Origin: Henriciella marina DSM 19595
GTDB taxonomy: Bacteria; Pseudomonadota; Alphaproteobacteria; Caulobacterales; Hyphomonadaceae
DNA length: 64,000 nt
Direction: 5' to 3'
Assembly: GCF_000376805.1 (NCBI RefSeq)
Contig: NZ_AQXT01000002.1
Location: 2,418,001-2,482,000, forward strand
Shown: piece by piece, positions 28,674 through 39,867 of the stretch
Layout: every line of letters starts with the position of its first letter
Position numbering within the stretch: position 1 is the first letter of the stretch
The notes under the pieces: model-generated
Told to the model about the DNA's origin: nothing
The model's input: the letters and a program-made list of their open reading frames with translations, nothing else
Database searches by the model: none
Program-made: the position numbers and the translations under genes

Positions 28674-29726
28674 ATGACTGACGGGCTACTGTCCCTGCTT
28701 CGCCGCCCCGCGCCCCGACTGCGTTGGGGCGGCGAAATTCTTATGGGTCTTGCAATCGTGGCAGCTTCGGTGGTTGTCGCCGGGGGTCTCTATTACTGGC
28801 CTGGCCTGCCCGATCTGTTGAAGAAGCCGCTGGGTCTGGCTGCATTTCCCGTGCTCCTGACCCTCTGGTTCTGGCCCGGAGGCAGCCAGCGGCGCAGGCA
28901 GTTTGGCGTCCTCGCCGTGCTGCTCGTCTTTTTTGTCGCCTATTACTCAAAGGAGCCGGTCGACCGCGACTGGGTGCCTTTGCATGAGCGCAAAGTCTAT
29001 GCGGATGTCCGCGGTAATGAGGTCACCTTTCACAATTTTCGCGATGCTATCCATTATGTTAACGACCCCGTTGACGTGCGCTGGACCAGAGAGACGTTTT
29101 CGCTCGATGAGCTTGAGGGCGCGCAATTCATCGTCCAGCCATTCGGCGATACGCCGTTTACAGTCCACATATTCATGAGCTTTCGTTTCAGCGATGGGCG
29201 CCGCATTGCCGTCTCGGTTGAGGCCCGCCGTGTGGACTGGAATAATTTCGACCCAGTGGCAGGCTTCTTCCGCCATTTTCAGTCATATCTCGTTGTCGGG
29301 ACAGAGCGTGATCTGGTCTGGAAGCGACTGGCCCGGGACGAGCCCTACAAAATGTATTTCTATGACGTCACGGAAGACGACGCTGTCATCCGCCGCCTGT
29401 TCGAGGGGCTGATCGACTATGCCAACAGCCTTGCGGCAAGGCCTCAATATTATTCAACGCTGGAAGAGAGCTGCTTCACCGGGCTCGTCAAACTCAGTCC
29501 GGAGATTTCAAGCGAGATAGACTGGTGGGATATCCGCCGATGGATTCCAGGCTATGCCGTCCATGTCCTGCAGGGCGCTGGTGCGGTCGATGACACGCTT
29601 CCGGCTGAGGCGCTGCGCGAACGAAGCCGCCTGCGCAGCGGTATCCGCCCGCCATGGGAATTTGAGACCGATGAGGCCTGGAGCACCCATATCAGAGGCG
29701 GACCCGCCTCTGGGGAAGGTGGCTAG
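28674..29726 (+). CDS. DUF4105 membrane protein (Lnb N-terminal-like domain)
   Basis: 350 residues. Two N-terminal membrane segments (about 24-43 and 50-88 containing one or two helices), then a periplasmic DUF4105 domain: [66 protein letters not shown], and Cys in [13 protein letters not shown]. Distant relatives of the Lnb lacto-N-biosidase N-domain; function unknown, perhaps a thiol hydrolase fold. AAGGAA sits before the ATG. It ends with a 4-base overlap with the hisB stop and is likely an operon partner of the M20 gene (21 bp apart). Confidence 0.85.
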   Translation: MTDGLLSLLRRPAPRLRWGGEILMGLAIVAASVVVAGGLYYWPGLPDLLKKPLGLAAFPVLLTLWFWPGGSQRRRQFGVLAVLLVFFVAYYSKEPVDRDWVPLHERKVYADVRGNEVTFHNFRDAIHYVNDPVDVRWTRETFSLDELEGAQFIVQPFGDTPFTVHIFMSFRFSDGRRIAVSVEARRVDWNNFDPVAGFFRHFQSYLVVGTERDLVWKRLARDEPYKMYFYDVTEDDAVIRRLFEGLIDYANSLAARPQYYSTLEESCFTGLVKLSPEISSEIDWWDIRRWIPGYAVHVLQGAGAVDDTLPAEALRERSRLRSGIRPPWEFETDEAWSTHIRGGPASGEGG

Positions 29727-30319
29727 AGGCTGCCCTTGGTACTTGCGGCCTTGCCGCCAAGGCGCGGATCGAGAGAGACCGCTGTACGCAGGGCGCGGGC
29801 CGTGGCCTTGAAGCAACTTTCGGCGATGTGGTGATTGTTTTCGCCATAGAGATTCTCGACGTGAAGACACATCCCGCCATTCCCGGCGAGGGCGTGGAAG
29901 AACTCCTTGAGGAGTTCTGTATCCATATCTCCGATCTTGTCGCGGCGGAAATCAACTTTCCAGATAAGGTAAGGGCGTTTGCAGAGGTCAATGGACGCGC
30001 GGCTCAGCGTTTCATCCATCGGGATGTAGGCGTGGCCGAACCGGGTAATGCCGCCAAAATCGCCAAGCGCATCCTTGATTGCTTGGCCGATTACGATTCC
30101 AGTGTCCTCAACCGTATGGTGAGCGTCGATATGTAGATCGCCGTCTGCCTTCACCTTGAGATCAATGAAGCTGTGGCGCGCAAAGGAATCCAGCATGTGG
30201 TCGAAAAATCCGACCCCTGTGCTCACGTCGGCCTTGCCTGTGCCATCGAGGTCGACCGTCACAGTAATGTCGGTCTCTCGCGTCTTGCGGGTAATCGTTG
30301 AAGTGCGGTTCTTGGTCAT
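29723..30319 (-). CDS. hisB: Imidazoleglycerol-phosphate dehydratase
   Basis: 198 residues, single-function form. [15 protein letters not shown] and [20 protein letters not shown]-type manganese-binding histidines ([15 protein letters not shown]) are intact, with the second repeat [16 protein letters not shown]-like region [18 protein letters not shown] and [12 protein letters not shown]. In relatives hisB is directly followed by hisH; here two opposite-strand genes separate them by 2.6 kb. Confidence 0.96.
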   Translation of the reverse strand: MTKNRTSTITRKTRETDITVTVDLDGTGKADVSTGVGFFDHMLDSFARHSFIDLKVKADGDLHIDAHHTVEDTGIVIGQAIKDALGDFGGITRFGHAYIPMDETLSRASIDLCKRPYLIWKVDFRRDKIGDMDTELLKEFFHALAGNGGMCLHVENLYGENNHHIAESCFKATARALRTAVSLDPRLGGKAASTKGSL

Positions 30320-30337
30320 CGTCGCCTGAGATAGGGT

Positions 30338-30398
30338 GTTTATTCGTGGAGGGCTACACTGGATTTGTTCACGGAATTCTAAAGTTTATCGTGGAGGG
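30338..30398. repeat. Short direct repeat upstream of hisB and the EAL gene
   Basis: GTTTATTCGTGGAGGG at 30338-30353 and GTTTATCGTGGAGGG at 30384-30398, in the 112-bp gap between the divergent genes. Same orientation, 46 bp apart. May be a regulator site or chance. Confidence 0.4.
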
Positions 30399-30431
30399 TG
30401 ATTTTAAATTGCGAATAGAGTCTCGTTGATT

Positions 30432-32420
30432 ATGGGGTCCACGCTGGCGAAGACATCAGGATTCGGGCGGTTTCTTTCAAGGACCAGCTTTGCAAACGCG
30501 CTTCCCACCGCGGCGGCAGTGATCGCATTCATTGTGGCCAGCGCTGTGTCGGTGCTGTTTCTCGCAGCTGCTGAAATTTCTGCATCGGAAAAGTCTGACG
30601 TCATTGCCGGCCGTGTGGCTGACGGGCTTTATTTCGAGATCGTTTATGGAAGCCGCGCGGATGTTGATTCGATGCTTGAGCGTCTTGCACAGGGCAGGGC
30701 CGCGGCTTTTTCTCCAGACGGCACGCTGATTGCCGGTACCGTGTCGGACGACGTTCTCGCATCAGGCCGGCGCTATCCTATCGCGTCGGGTGGCAGCGTT
30801 GTTGGTGAACTTGTCATGCTGCGCACGATTCCAGGCACGCTCGCGCTTCCGCTGCCTCTCGTGATTGGCGTCATCCTTCTGATCTCGGTAGTCGCCTATC
30901 TTGTCACCAACTTCTTCGGTCAGCTCGTCGCCCAGCAGACGGCCCAGATCGCCGGTTTGGTCAGTCAGGCCACGTTGAAGCAAAGCCTGCCCGAAGACGA
31001 CCGGCCGATCCTCTTCACGGAGTTCAGGAGCCTTCGAGCCGCACTGTTGCGGCAGATCCAGAGTCTTCACCGCGAAAACGATCGTCTGATGAGCGCTGCC
31101 TACAAGGATGAGCGCACGGGGCTTGGCAATGTCGCCGAACTGACCCGGCAACTGACACAGTTCATCTCGCGGTCCTCGTTCGAATTCCCGTCGGCCTATA
31201 TCCAGATCGATATCGAACCGATGCACCATAATGGTGATCAGGACACCGCCTTCGCGCTGGAGCTGCAGACAGCCATTTCGCGCCGCATCTCTGGCCTCTT
31301 GAAGGACCAGCTGACCGCTTACAGCATGCCGGATGACAGGTGGCCTGCCTTTGCGCTGGCCTCAGATGACTTTGGCGTTCTTGTCGATCAGATCGGCTCG
31401 CGAAACGAAATCAACAAATTCGCCAAGCTTCTCATCACCCGCCTGAAAGAGCCCTATGCCATTGGTGGCAAGAAGGTCACTTTTGCGGCTTTCGCCGGCA
31501 TCGCGATGATACCGGAGGATGGCCAGACACCGCAGGACATCCGCAAACGGGCCTATACGGCCCTGGTACAGGCGCGCCGAAAGGAAGGCGCAGACCTTCA
31601 ATTCTATTCGCCGAAACTGGATCGCCAGAGCGCCGCGCGCAAACGTCTGGAGTCTGAAGTTCGCACCGCTGTCGAACAGAACGCATTTACCCCGGTCTTT
31701 CAGCCCAAGGTCGACCTTGCCACCGGCAAGATTGTCGGCGCGGAGGCTCTGGCGCGCTGGCAGCTTGAAAGCGGCCGGATCGTGTCGCCGGGCGTCTTCA
31801 TTCCGGTGGCCGAAAGCTGCGGCCTGATTTGTGAGATTGGTGAGCAGATCACGCGCAAGGCCTGTATGGGCGCTGCGAAATGGGCCGATCTCGGCTATCG
31901 CGATATCTCTGTGGCCGTGAATGTTTCGCCGCGCCAGTTCGAGAATGACGATCTTGGCACCATGCTGATTGACTCGATGACCACCGCTGGGCTGCTGCCG
32001 CGCCTGTTGCAGCTGGAGATCACCGAAAGCGTCGCGGTGACTGATCCTGAGCGCCTTCGCGATGTGGTCGCGCCGCTGAAGTCCATGGGCGTGCGTCTTG
32101 CCATCGATGATTTCGGCACCGGCCATTCCAACCTTGCCATGCTCGGCCGTCTTCCCTTCGACGTGTTCAAGATCGACCGGCAGTTTATTTGTAACCTCCA
32201 CACGGACAAACAGGCCCCGGCCATTGTCGAAATGATCCTCGGCATGGCCGAAGCGCTCGGCATGGAGACTGTGGCAGAAGGCGTTGAAACAGAAGACCAG
32301 CAGCAATTCCTGCGTCGGCGTGGCTGTGATCAGTATCAGGGCTATTTCTTCAGCCCACCGGTCAGCCTCGACAAATTCATCGAAATGGTCAGGCGCAACC
32401 GCCAACCTGCGGCGGCCTGA
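30432..32420 (+). CDS. Membrane EAL phosphodiesterase with degenerate GGDEF domain
   Basis: 662 residues. Membrane helices at about 25-47 and 138-160 frame a small periplasmic sensor region. A degenerate diguanylate-cyclase domain follows (about 220-390) in which the signature is SDDFG at 311-315 in place of GGDEF. The EAL domain (about 415-655) keeps the catalytic residues: E438-A-L, N497, E529/E532, D559-D560 in [11 protein letters not shown], and K580. Likely degrades c-di-GMP. ATG at 30432 with no clear ribosome binding site. It is divergent from hisB. Confidence 0.92.
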   Translation: MGSTLAKTSGFGRFLSRTSFANALPTAAAVIAFIVASAVSVLFLAAAEISASEKSDVIAGRVADGLYFEIVYGSRADVDSMLERLAQGRAAAFSPDGTLIAGTVSDDVLASGRRYPIASGGSVVGELVMLRTIPGTLALPLPLVIGVILLISVVAYLVTNFFGQLVAQQTAQIAGLVSQATLKQSLPEDDRPILFTEFRSLRAALLRQIQSLHRENDRLMSAAYKDERTGLGNVAELTRQLTQFISRSSFEFPSAYIQIDIEPMHHNGDQDTAFALELQTAISRRISGLLKDQLTAYSMPDDRWPAFALASDDFGVLVDQIGSRNEINKFAKLLITRLKEPYAIGGKKVTFAAFAGIAMIPEDGQTPQDIRKRAYTALVQARRKEGADLQFYSPKLDRQSAARKRLESEVRTAVEQNAFTPVFQPKVDLATGKIVGAEALARWQLESGRIVSPGVFIPVAESCGLICEIGEQITRKACMGAAKWADLGYRDISVAVNVSPRQFENDDLGTMLIDSMTTAGLLPRLLQLEITESVAVTDPERLRDVVAPLKSMGVRLAIDDFGTGHSNLAMLGRLPFDVFKIDRQFICNLHTDKQAPAIVEMILGMAEALGMETVAEGVETEDQQQFLRRRGCDQYQGYFFSPPVSLDKFIEMVRRNRQPAAA

Positions 32421-32472
32421 TACAGCGGACGGCCTCTTGCGAAGTGGCCCCCTCTGCGCCACATCAGCCAGC

Positions 32473-33038
32473 GTGACAGATCAAGATACACAGCGTTCAG
32501 CGCCCTGGCACGGGACAACTATCCTGGCCGTGCGCACCGAAGACCACGTCGTCATCCTGAGCGATGGCCAGGTGTCGATGGGTCAAACCGTCATGAAGGG
32601 CAATGCGCGAAAGGTCCGCCGCCTCGGCAAGGGCGATATCCTGGCCGGGTTCGCGGGCGCCACAGCCGATGCCTTCACCCTTTTCGAGCGGCTTGAGCAG
32701 AAACTTGAGCGGTTTCCCAACCAGCTTCAGCGCGCCGCCGTCGAGCTCGCCAAGGACTGGCGCACAGAGAAATACCTGCAGAAACTGGAAGCCCTGCTGA
32801 TTGTGGCTGACCGTGACGTGACGCTGGTCATCACGGGCGCAGGCGACGTGCTTGAGCCTGAGCACAATGTCGTCGCTGTCGGCTCTGGCGGTAATTATGC
32901 GCTGTCTGCTGCCCGCGCGCTCTATGCCTATGAAAAAGATGCCGAGACGCTTGGCCGCCAGGCGATGGAAATCGCCGCGGACATCTGCGTCTACACAAAT
33001 TCAAACTTCTCGATTGAGAAACTGGACCTGAAAGACTG

Positions 33039-33039
<1 letters not shown>
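32473..33039 (+). CDS. hslV: ATP-dependent protease subunit HslV
   Basis: 188 residues; Ntn-type threonine peptidase of the HslUV (ClpQY) complex. Residues 13-16 HGTT place catalytic Thr15, exposed after removal of a 14-residue propeptide; [17 protein letters not shown] and [16 protein letters not shown] are typical. The start is a GTG at 32473; there is no ATG in the frame near the domain, and upstream sequence overlaps the EAL gene. Stop overlaps the hslU start (TGATG). Confidence 0.94.
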
Positions 33040-34332
<1,293 letters not shown>

Positions 34333-34343
<11 letters not shown>

Positions 34344-34683
34344 GTCCGGCCTGGACGCTACGGCGAACAGGCAGGTGGGTGCGGCCCCAGTCGCGAAAGG
34401 TTTCGAGCGCAGGCGCAAGCTCGAGACCGCGCTCGGTGAGGAGGTATTCGTACCTGTTTGGCCGCTCCTGATAGAGCTTGCGGTCGAGAAGCCCCGCCGA
34501 GACGAGGCGCTTCAGCCTGGATGCGAGGATATGCCTGGTCGCGCCGGTCGATTGGGCAAACTCATCAAAGCGCGCATGACCAAGCAGGCAGTCCCGCAGG
34601 ATGAGCAGGGTCCACCGGTCTCCGACAAGGGAGAGGGTCCGCGCCACGGGACACCAGTCATCTTCAAGCTCACGCCATTTCAT
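34333..34683 (-). CDS. HxlR-family transcriptional regulator
   Basis: 116-residue winged-helix regulator. [32 protein letters not shown] is the classic HxlR start, with Cys11, followed by [35 protein letters not shown]. Members respond to reactive electrophiles or oxidants through the Cys. Start 34683 (MKWRELEDD) is chosen since homology begins there. Regulated gene unknown; a 178-bp gap separates it from phyR. Confidence 0.88.
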
Positions 34684-34838
34684 GAAAACCGGCGATAGAC
34701 TGATTTGCCGCCGCCGCGAAGCCGGAGCTGATGCAGTCCACTGGCGGCGGGGCACCCAGCTTTATTGGAACGATCCAGCAGCGCTGCGCATAGGGTATGA
34801 GAAGCATTTATTCTTCATCTTCGACCCCCCCACTTTAA

Positions 34839-34863
34839 AGCCGGCACCTGATCAGTGCCGGCT
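34839..34863. terminator. Hairpin at the phyR stop
   Basis: Stem AGCCGGCAC (34839-34847), loop 7, stem GTGCCGGCT (34855-34863), followed on the plus strand by ATTTTCTTT. It overlaps the phyR stop codon and may terminate transcription from either side. Confidence 0.55.
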
Positions 34864-35611
34864 ATTTTCTTTCCGCACAGACCGCCGCCTTCTGTAAAAG
34901 GGCTTGGCCTATGACGGCCTTCACCATTTCATTGCGAAAGGGCTTTGGAATGAGGTAAGCAGGCTCCCCGTCGCGGCTGGCGAGAAGCAGCTGCGGATAG
35001 GCGGTGATGAACACGACCGGGATATTCAGGGTTTCGGTAATGATGGCGGCGGCATCCGCACCAGAAGAGCCGTCCGCGAGCTGGATATCTGCGAGCAGCA
35101 GTTTCGGTTTGAGGGCGAGGCACCGCTCGACCGCCTGATCCCGCGTAACGGCCTGGCCGAGCACTGTGTGCCCGAGGTCGCTAGCGATCTGTGTTATGTG
35201 GGCGGCGACAAGCGGCTCATCCTCAATAACAAACACCGTGGTTGCGAGCGCTTCAGGCAGGTCGTTTTCGGCGGCGCGGACAAGCTCGCTGACCTCTGCA
35301 GCATCGCACGCCATGATGGTAGCCGCATCCGAAACAGGGAACCCTTCCATCACGGTCAGCAGCAAGGCGCGCCTCGACCTGGAGGCGGGGTCCATGCCGA
35401 CAGTAGCCGTCTTCTCGGGAAACGCGGCGTTGATCATTTCTTCGACGCGCCGGAACAAGCCGACGCGGTCAACCGCCTCAGCGCCGGATTTGCGGAAGGG
35501 CGCAAGCGCAGTCTCGACAAGCGCGTCACCCTGCATGCTGCTCCCGGTAACGGCGCGGGTATAGCGGCGGAGGTACGGCAGCTCTCGCTCAAGATTGTCT
35601 GCTGTGCCCAT
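34862..35611 (-). CDS. phyR: PhyR-type general stress response regulator
   Basis: 249 residues: an N-terminal sigma-like domain (about 1-125, LPYLRRYTRAVTGSSMQGDALVETAL) and a C-terminal receiver (about 125-249) with acidic E130/D131, phospho-acceptor D175 in LLLADIQLADGSSG, and K in IPKPFRNEMV. In alphaproteobacteria phosphorylated PhyR captures the anti-sigma factor NepR and frees EcfG. No nepR, ecfG or histidine kinase gene is adjacent, so the partners are elsewhere. The ATG at 35611 follows directly on a U-tract with a hairpin before it and no ribosome binding site, yet an internal start would remove conserved sequence. Confidence 0.93.
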   Translation of the reverse strand: MGTADNLERELPYLRRYTRAVTGSSMQGDALVETALAPFRKSGAEAVDRVGLFRRVEEMINAAFPEKTATVGMDPASRSRRALLLTVMEGFPVSDAATIMACDAAEVSELVRAAENDLPEALATTVFVIEDEPLVAAHITQIASDLGHTVLGQAVTRDQAVERCLALKPKLLLADIQLADGSSGADAAAIITETLNIPVVFITAYPQLLLASRDGEPAYLIPKPFRNEMVKAVIGQALLQKAAVCAERK

Positions 35612-35649
35612 AAAAAAAGCCCTATGCCGGATCTTGCCGGACATAGGGC
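35612..35649 (-). terminator. Terminator-like hairpin abutting the phyR start
   Basis: Minus-strand stem GCCCTATG (35642-35649 arm and 35619-35626 arm) plus an inner 4-bp CCGG pairing with one bulged base, loop of 6, then seven T residues (35612-35618) which run into the phyR ATG. Sequence form is a rho-independent terminator for the adenosine kinase transcript, and could also act as a leader for phyR. Confidence 0.65.
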
Positions 35650-35709
35650 CTTCAATAGGTTTAGATAAAATTAGCCTTGATGTTCACGACACGGCCGAGC
35701 GGCAGGCCG

Positions 35710-36708
35710 TTAGATGCTGATGCCTGCTTTGCGGGCGAGCTCAGCGTAGGGCGTTTCCGGACGCGGCCCGTAATGAGAGATCACTTCCGCCGCCGCGATG
35801 TGGCCAAGGCGAGCACATGTCTCAAGCGGCAGCTCACGGCTGACACCGAAGAGAAAGCCTGCCGCATACTGGTCGCCGGCACCGGTCGTATCGACGACCT
35901 TTGAAACGGGTTCAGCAGCGACAGCAACGACGCCATCAGGCCCGATCACCACAGACCCTTTTTCGGACCTTGTGATCGCCGCAAGACCCGTATCCTCACG
36001 CATGCGGGCGACGGCCTCATCGAAATCTTCGGTCTGATAGAGCGACAGCGCCTCGTCCTCATTGGCAAAGACAAGATCGATATGGTTCTTGATGAGGTGG
36101 AGGAAGCTATCGCGATGGCGCTCGACGCAGAAGCCATCAGAGAGGGTCAGGGCAACCTTGCGGCCTGCGGCCTTGGCAATCTCGGAGGCATGTACGAAGG
36201 CGGCCTTGGCGGCTTCCTGATCGAAGAGATAGCCTTCCAGATAAAGGATCGCTGCGTCGCGAACCATGTCTTCCTGGATATCGGTCGGTGAGAAAAGCAC
36301 TGACGCGCCAAGGAAGGTATTCATGCTGCGCGCGCCATCTGGCGTCACGAAGACGACACAGCGCGCGGTGGCCGGGCCATCCTCAAGCGCATGCGTTTCG
36401 AAGGGAATGCCGCTCTCATTCATGTCCTTGCGAAAGACATCGCCGAGCGGGTCCTTCGCGACCTTGCCGATATAGCCGGCGCGGCCGCCAAAGCTTGAAA
36501 TGCCGACAATCGTATTGGCGCCTGAGCCGCCTGACAGTTGCGGGCCTTCCGGCGCGGCCTGGACCAGCGCGTCTGCGCGATCTTCATCGATAAGCGTCAT
36601 GCCATTCTTGCGGATGTCATGCTCTTCGAGGAAGGAGTCTTCCACGCTGGCAAAGACGTCGACGATCGCGTTGCCAAGGCCAACCACGTCAAATCGGGTA
36701 TCAGTCAA
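35710..36708 (-). CDS. Adenosine kinase (PfkB family)
   Basis: 332 residues. PfkB-type sugar/nucleoside kinase: DVVGLGNAIVDVFASVED at the start, LSGGSGANTIVGISSFGGRAGYIGKVAKDPLG, and the C-terminal anion hole with catalytic Asp in VVDTTGAGDQYAAGFLFG. Alphaproteobacterial adenosine kinases of this type phosphorylate adenosine to AMP; another nucleoside substrate is not excluded. 75 bp separate it from the upstream transaldolase-like gene, and a hairpin with U-tract follows. Confidence 0.88.
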   Translation of the reverse strand: MTDTRFDVVGLGNAIVDVFASVEDSFLEEHDIRKNGMTLIDEDRADALVQAAPEGPQLSGGSGANTIVGISSFGGRAGYIGKVAKDPLGDVFRKDMNESGIPFETHALEDGPATARCVVFVTPDGARSMNTFLGASVLFSPTDIQEDMVRDAAILYLEGYLFDQEAAKAAFVHASEIAKAAGRKVALTLSDGFCVERHRDSFLHLIKNHIDLVFANEDEALSLYQTEDFDEAVARMREDTGLAAITRSEKGSVVIGPDGVVAVAAEPVSKVVDTTGAGDQYAAGFLFGVSRELPLETCARLGHIAAAEVISHYGPRPETPYAELARKAGISI

Positions 36709-36783
36709 AAATCACCTCTTGGGTCTGATGTTTCGGGCGCGGCGGTTTCCGAGCGCCCCGGGAATGAAAAGCCTGGGGCCGCG

Positions 36784-37434
36784 TCAAATTTCGATGCCGG
36801 CCTTCTTCGCGTCAGCCAGAAAGGCGGCAAGCCCCTTGTCGGTCAGCGGATGATCGGCAAGTCCGCGCAACACATTTGGCGGCAGGGTTGCGACATCCGC
36901 GCCGGCCAGCGCCGACAGTTTCACGTGATTGGCGTTGCGGATCGATGCGGCAAGGATTTCGGTCTCGAAGCCATAATTGTCATAAATGGTCCGAATGTCT
37001 TCGATCACTTCCATGCCGTCGATATTCATATCGTCCAGCCGGCCAATGAAGGGCGAGATATAGGTTGCGCCTGCTTTGGCCGCGAGCAGGGCCTGATTGG
37101 CCGAAAAGCAGAGCGTGACGTTTACCGCCGTGCCTGCATCGCTCAGGGTCCGGCAGGCCTTGAGGCCGTCCATGGTCAGCGGCAGTTTCACGGCGACATT
37201 CTCGGCAATCGCCTGCAGCTTGCGGCCTTCGCTCAGCATCGTGTCGAAATCTGTGGCGACGACTTCGGCGCTGACATGGCCGGATGTCAGGTCGCATATC
37301 TCTGCGATCACATCCGACATCTTGCGGGCGGATTTCGCGATCAGCGACGGGTTGGTTGTCACGCCATCGATCAGGCCCGCCTCTGCGAGCGACTTGATTT
37401 CGCCGGTGTCAGCGGTGTCGACAAAGAATTTCAT
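36784..37434 (-). CDS. Fructose-6-phosphate aldolase / transaldolase-like (TalC/FSA family)
   Basis: 216 residues, class I aldolase of the short transaldolase family. Schiff-base lysine K83 in [65 protein letters not shown] are the family motifs. It could be a transaldolase of the pentose phosphate pathway or a fructose-6-phosphate aldolase; sequence alone does not decide. A short stretch at 36919 resembles half a parS site but is probably incidental. Confidence 0.9.
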   Translation of the reverse strand: MKFFVDTADTGEIKSLAEAGLIDGVTTNPSLIAKSARKMSDVIAEICDLTSGHVSAEVVATDFDTMLSEGRKLQAIAENVAVKLPLTMDGLKACRTLSDAGTAVNVTLCFSANQALLAAKAGATYISPFIGRLDDMNIDGMEVIEDIRTIYDNYGFETEILAASIRNANHVKLSALAGADVATLPPNVLRGLADHPLTDKGLAAFLADAKKAGIEI

Positions 37435-37485
37435 GGCAGCCTCCTGCGGGTCTGCAGGGGCTTTAGCAATGATGAGGCCATCCGG

Positions 37486-38436
37486 CTAGGCGGCCTGGTG
37501 AAGCTGCCTGAAATAGGCGATCGTCTTTTCGAGGCCATCGCGGAGTTTCACCTCCGGCTCCCAGCCGAGCGTGTCCCTTGCGCGGGTGATATCCGGCTTG
37601 CGCTTGCGGGGATCGTCCTGCGGCAGCGGTTTCTGGACAAGCTGTGATTTCGCGCCCGTCATCTCGATGACAAGTTCGGCCAGCTGCTTGATGGTGAACT
37701 CGCCCGGATTGCCGAGATTGATCGGGCCTGTGACCTCCGGCCCCGTATTCATCAGGCCGATCAGCCCATCCACCAGATCGTCGACATAGCAGAAGCTGCG
37801 GGTCTGGCTGCCATCGCCATAGATGGTGATGTCTTCGCCGCGCAGCGCCTGCATGAGGAAATTGGACACGACGCGCCCATCATTGGGGTGCATGCGCGGG
37901 CCATAAGTGTTGAAGATCCGCGCGACCTTGATCTCAACCCCGTGCTGGCGGTGATAGTCGAAGCACAGCGTCTCGGCGCAGCGTTTGCCTTCGTCATAGC
38001 AGCTGCGCGGGCCAATCGGGTTCACATTGCCCCAATAGCTTTCTTCCTGCGGATGGATTTCAGGGTCGCCATAGATTTCAGAGGTCGAGGCCTGGAGGAT
38101 CCGCGCCCGTGTCCGCTTGGCGAGACCGAGCATGTTGATGGCGCCGTGAACCGATGTCTTGGTCGTCTGCACCGGGTCGAACTGGTAATGGATGGGGCTT
38201 GCCGGGCAGGCCATATTGTAAATCTGGTCGATCTCGACGAAGAGCGGAAACGTCACATCATGGCGCATCAGCTCAAAGCGCGGATTGCCAAGTAGGTGGG
38301 CCACATTGGACCGTGTGCCCGTGAAGAAATTGTCGACACAGAGCACTTCGGCGCCCTCATCGAGCAGCCGCTCACAAAGATACGAGCCGATGAAACCGGC
38401 CCCGCCGGTGACGAGAACGCGGTTAGCCAGATGCAT
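37486..38436 (-). CDS. UDP-glucuronate decarboxylase (UDP-xylose synthase)
   Basis: 316-residue SDR protein. Converts UDP-glucuronate to UDP-xylose. NAD motif [11 protein letters not shown] at residues 10-20, active-site S/T119 and E120 ([10 protein letters not shown]), and Y147-x-x-x-K151 (SCYDEGK). [32 protein letters not shown] is the UXS-specific stretch. It follows the UDP-glucose dehydrogenase gene directly (adjacent), so the pair supplies UDP-glucuronate and UDP-xylose for surface sugars. Confidence 0.93.
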   Translation of the reverse strand: MHLANRVLVTGGAGFIGSYLCERLLDEGAEVLCVDNFFTGTRSNVAHLLGNPRFELMRHDVTFPLFVEIDQIYNMACPASPIHYQFDPVQTTKTSVHGAINMLGLAKRTRARILQASTSEIYGDPEIHPQEESYWGNVNPIGPRSCYDEGKRCAETLCFDYHRQHGVEIKVARIFNTYGPRMHPNDGRVVSNFLMQALRGEDITIYGDGSQTRSFCYVDDLVDGLIGLMNTGPEVTGPINLGNPGEFTIKQLAELVIEMTGAKSQLVQKPLPQDDPRKRKPDITRARDTLGWEPEVKLRDGLEKTIAYFRQLHQAA

Positions 38437-39741
38437 CTAAGGTCGTCCCACACTTGTATAATCGAAGCCGCGCTTCTCCATATCTTCCGGCGAATAGATA
38501 TTGCGCAGGTCGACGATGACATTGCCTTTTAGGCTCTCTTTCACGCGGTCAAAATCCAGCGCGCGGAACTGGTCCCATTCGGTGATGATAACCATGGCGT
38601 CCGCGCCCTCGATGGCGCCATAGGCGTTCTCGGCATAGTCGAGCCCGCTCATCAGCTTTTTGGCTTCGTGCATGGCTTCAGGGTCATATGCCTTCACATG
38701 CGCGCCCGCCTCGATGAGGGCCGGGATAATATCGAGCGACGGCGCATCGCGCATGTCATCGGTATTCTGCTTGAAGGCGAGGCCCAGGACACCAATCGTC
38801 TTGCCTTTGACGTCGCCGTCCATCGCCTTGATGATCTTGTCCGCCATCGCCTTCTTGCGGGCGGCGTTGACCTCGACCACGGTGTCGACGATGCGGACCG
38901 GCGTCTTGTAGTCATTTGCCGTCTTGGTGAGGGCGAGCGTATCTTTCGGAAAGCAGGAGCCGCCATAGCCGGGGCCTGCATTGAGGAATTTACGTCCGAT
39001 CCGGCCATCAAGGCCGATCCCGCGAGACACTTCCTGCACATTCGCGCCCACCGCTTCGCAGAGGTCGGCCATCTCGTTGATGAAGGTGATCTTCACGGCG
39101 AGGAAAGCGTTCGCCGCATATTTGATCAGCTCTGAAGTCCGCCGGCTGGTGAACAGGATCGGCGTCTCATTAAGGAAGAGCGGGCGGTAAAGCTCCCGCA
39201 TCCGTTCGCGGGCGCGTTCACTGTCAGTGCCAACCACAACGCGGTCAGGGATCTTGAAGTCCTTGATGGCGGCGCCTTCGCGCAGGAATTCAGGGTTCGA
39301 TACAACCGCGAAATCGGCGTCCGGATTGGTCTCACGGATGATGGCTTCAACCTCGTCTCCCGTGCCGACCGGAACGGTCGATTTGGTTACGACAACCGTA
39401 AAGCCTTCCATGAGGCCGGCGATTTCCTTGGCGGCGGCATAGACATAGGAGAGGTCTGCATGGCCATCGCCGCGGCGCGACGGCGTGCCAACGGCGATGA
39501 AAACCGCATCGGCCTCTGCGATCGCATCTTTCGCTTCTGTCGTGAAGGTCAGGCGGCCAGCTTCGACGTTCTGGCCGACCAGATCATCGAGTCCCGGCTC
39601 ATAAATTGGAATCTCACCCTTTTTCAGGCGTTCGATCTTGCTTGCATCCTTGTCGACGCAGGTCACGACATGGCCGAAGTCGGCAAAACATGCCCCGCTC
39701 ACAAGGCCAACATAGCCTGTCCCGATCATCGCTACGCGCAT
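38437..39741 (-). CDS. ugd: UDP-glucose 6-dehydrogenase
   Basis: 434 residues; NAD-dependent two-step oxidation of UDP-glucose to UDP-glucuronate. NAD loop GTGYVG at 7-12, catalytic C263 in GPGYGGSCFPKDT, and lysine in the KITFINE helix. The C-terminal domain has VLGLAFKQNTDDMRDAPS. Its product feeds the adjacent UXS enzyme. The gene is transcribed away from a non-coding stretch that holds the tRNA-like sequence and hairpin. Confidence 0.95.
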   Translation of the reverse strand: MRVAMIGTGYVGLVSGACFADFGHVVTCVDKDASKIERLKKGEIPIYEPGLDDLVGQNVEAGRLTFTTEAKDAIAEADAVFIAVGTPSRRGDGHADLSYVYAAAKEIAGLMEGFTVVVTKSTVPVGTGDEVEAIIRETNPDADFAVVSNPEFLREGAAIKDFKIPDRVVVGTDSERARERMRELYRPLFLNETPILFTSRRTSELIKYAANAFLAVKITFINEMADLCEAVGANVQEVSRGIGLDGRIGRKFLNAGPGYGGSCFPKDTLALTKTANDYKTPVRIVDTVVEVNAARKKAMADKIIKAMDGDVKGKTIGVLGLAFKQNTDDMRDAPSLDIIPALIEAGAHVKAYDPEAMHEAKKLMSGLDYAENAYGAIEGADAMVIITEWDQFRALDFDRVKESLKGNVIVDLRNIYSPEDMEKRGFDYTSVGRP

Positions 39742-39867
39742 GGCTTGGATCCTGTACTCAAAAGGTCTTCAGAAGTTGCGGCGAGGGGTGCGATTTTTAT
39801 GCCAGAACGTCAAGTGGAATGGGGATTCTGAAGATTGACTTTCTCGATTTCGACTTCATCTTGATCG

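Noticed and set aside
31362-32462. 366-codon frame opposite the EAL gene
   Set aside because: Antisense shadow of a clear EAL domain; composition is atypical for a protein.
36709-36783. Gap between the transaldolase and adenosine kinase genes
   Set aside because: GC-rich stretches can pair, but no strong stem with U-tract is visible, so no terminator was called.
36917-36931. Half parS-like GTTTCACGTGATTG inside the transaldolase-like gene
   Set aside because: Three bases of the right arm differ; a coding-sequence coincidence is likely. A similar CACGTG in parA near 10260 is weaker still.
36538-37647. 369-codon plus-strand frame over the adenosine kinase and transaldolase region
   Set aside because: It covers two well supported minus-strand genes and has no recognisable domain.
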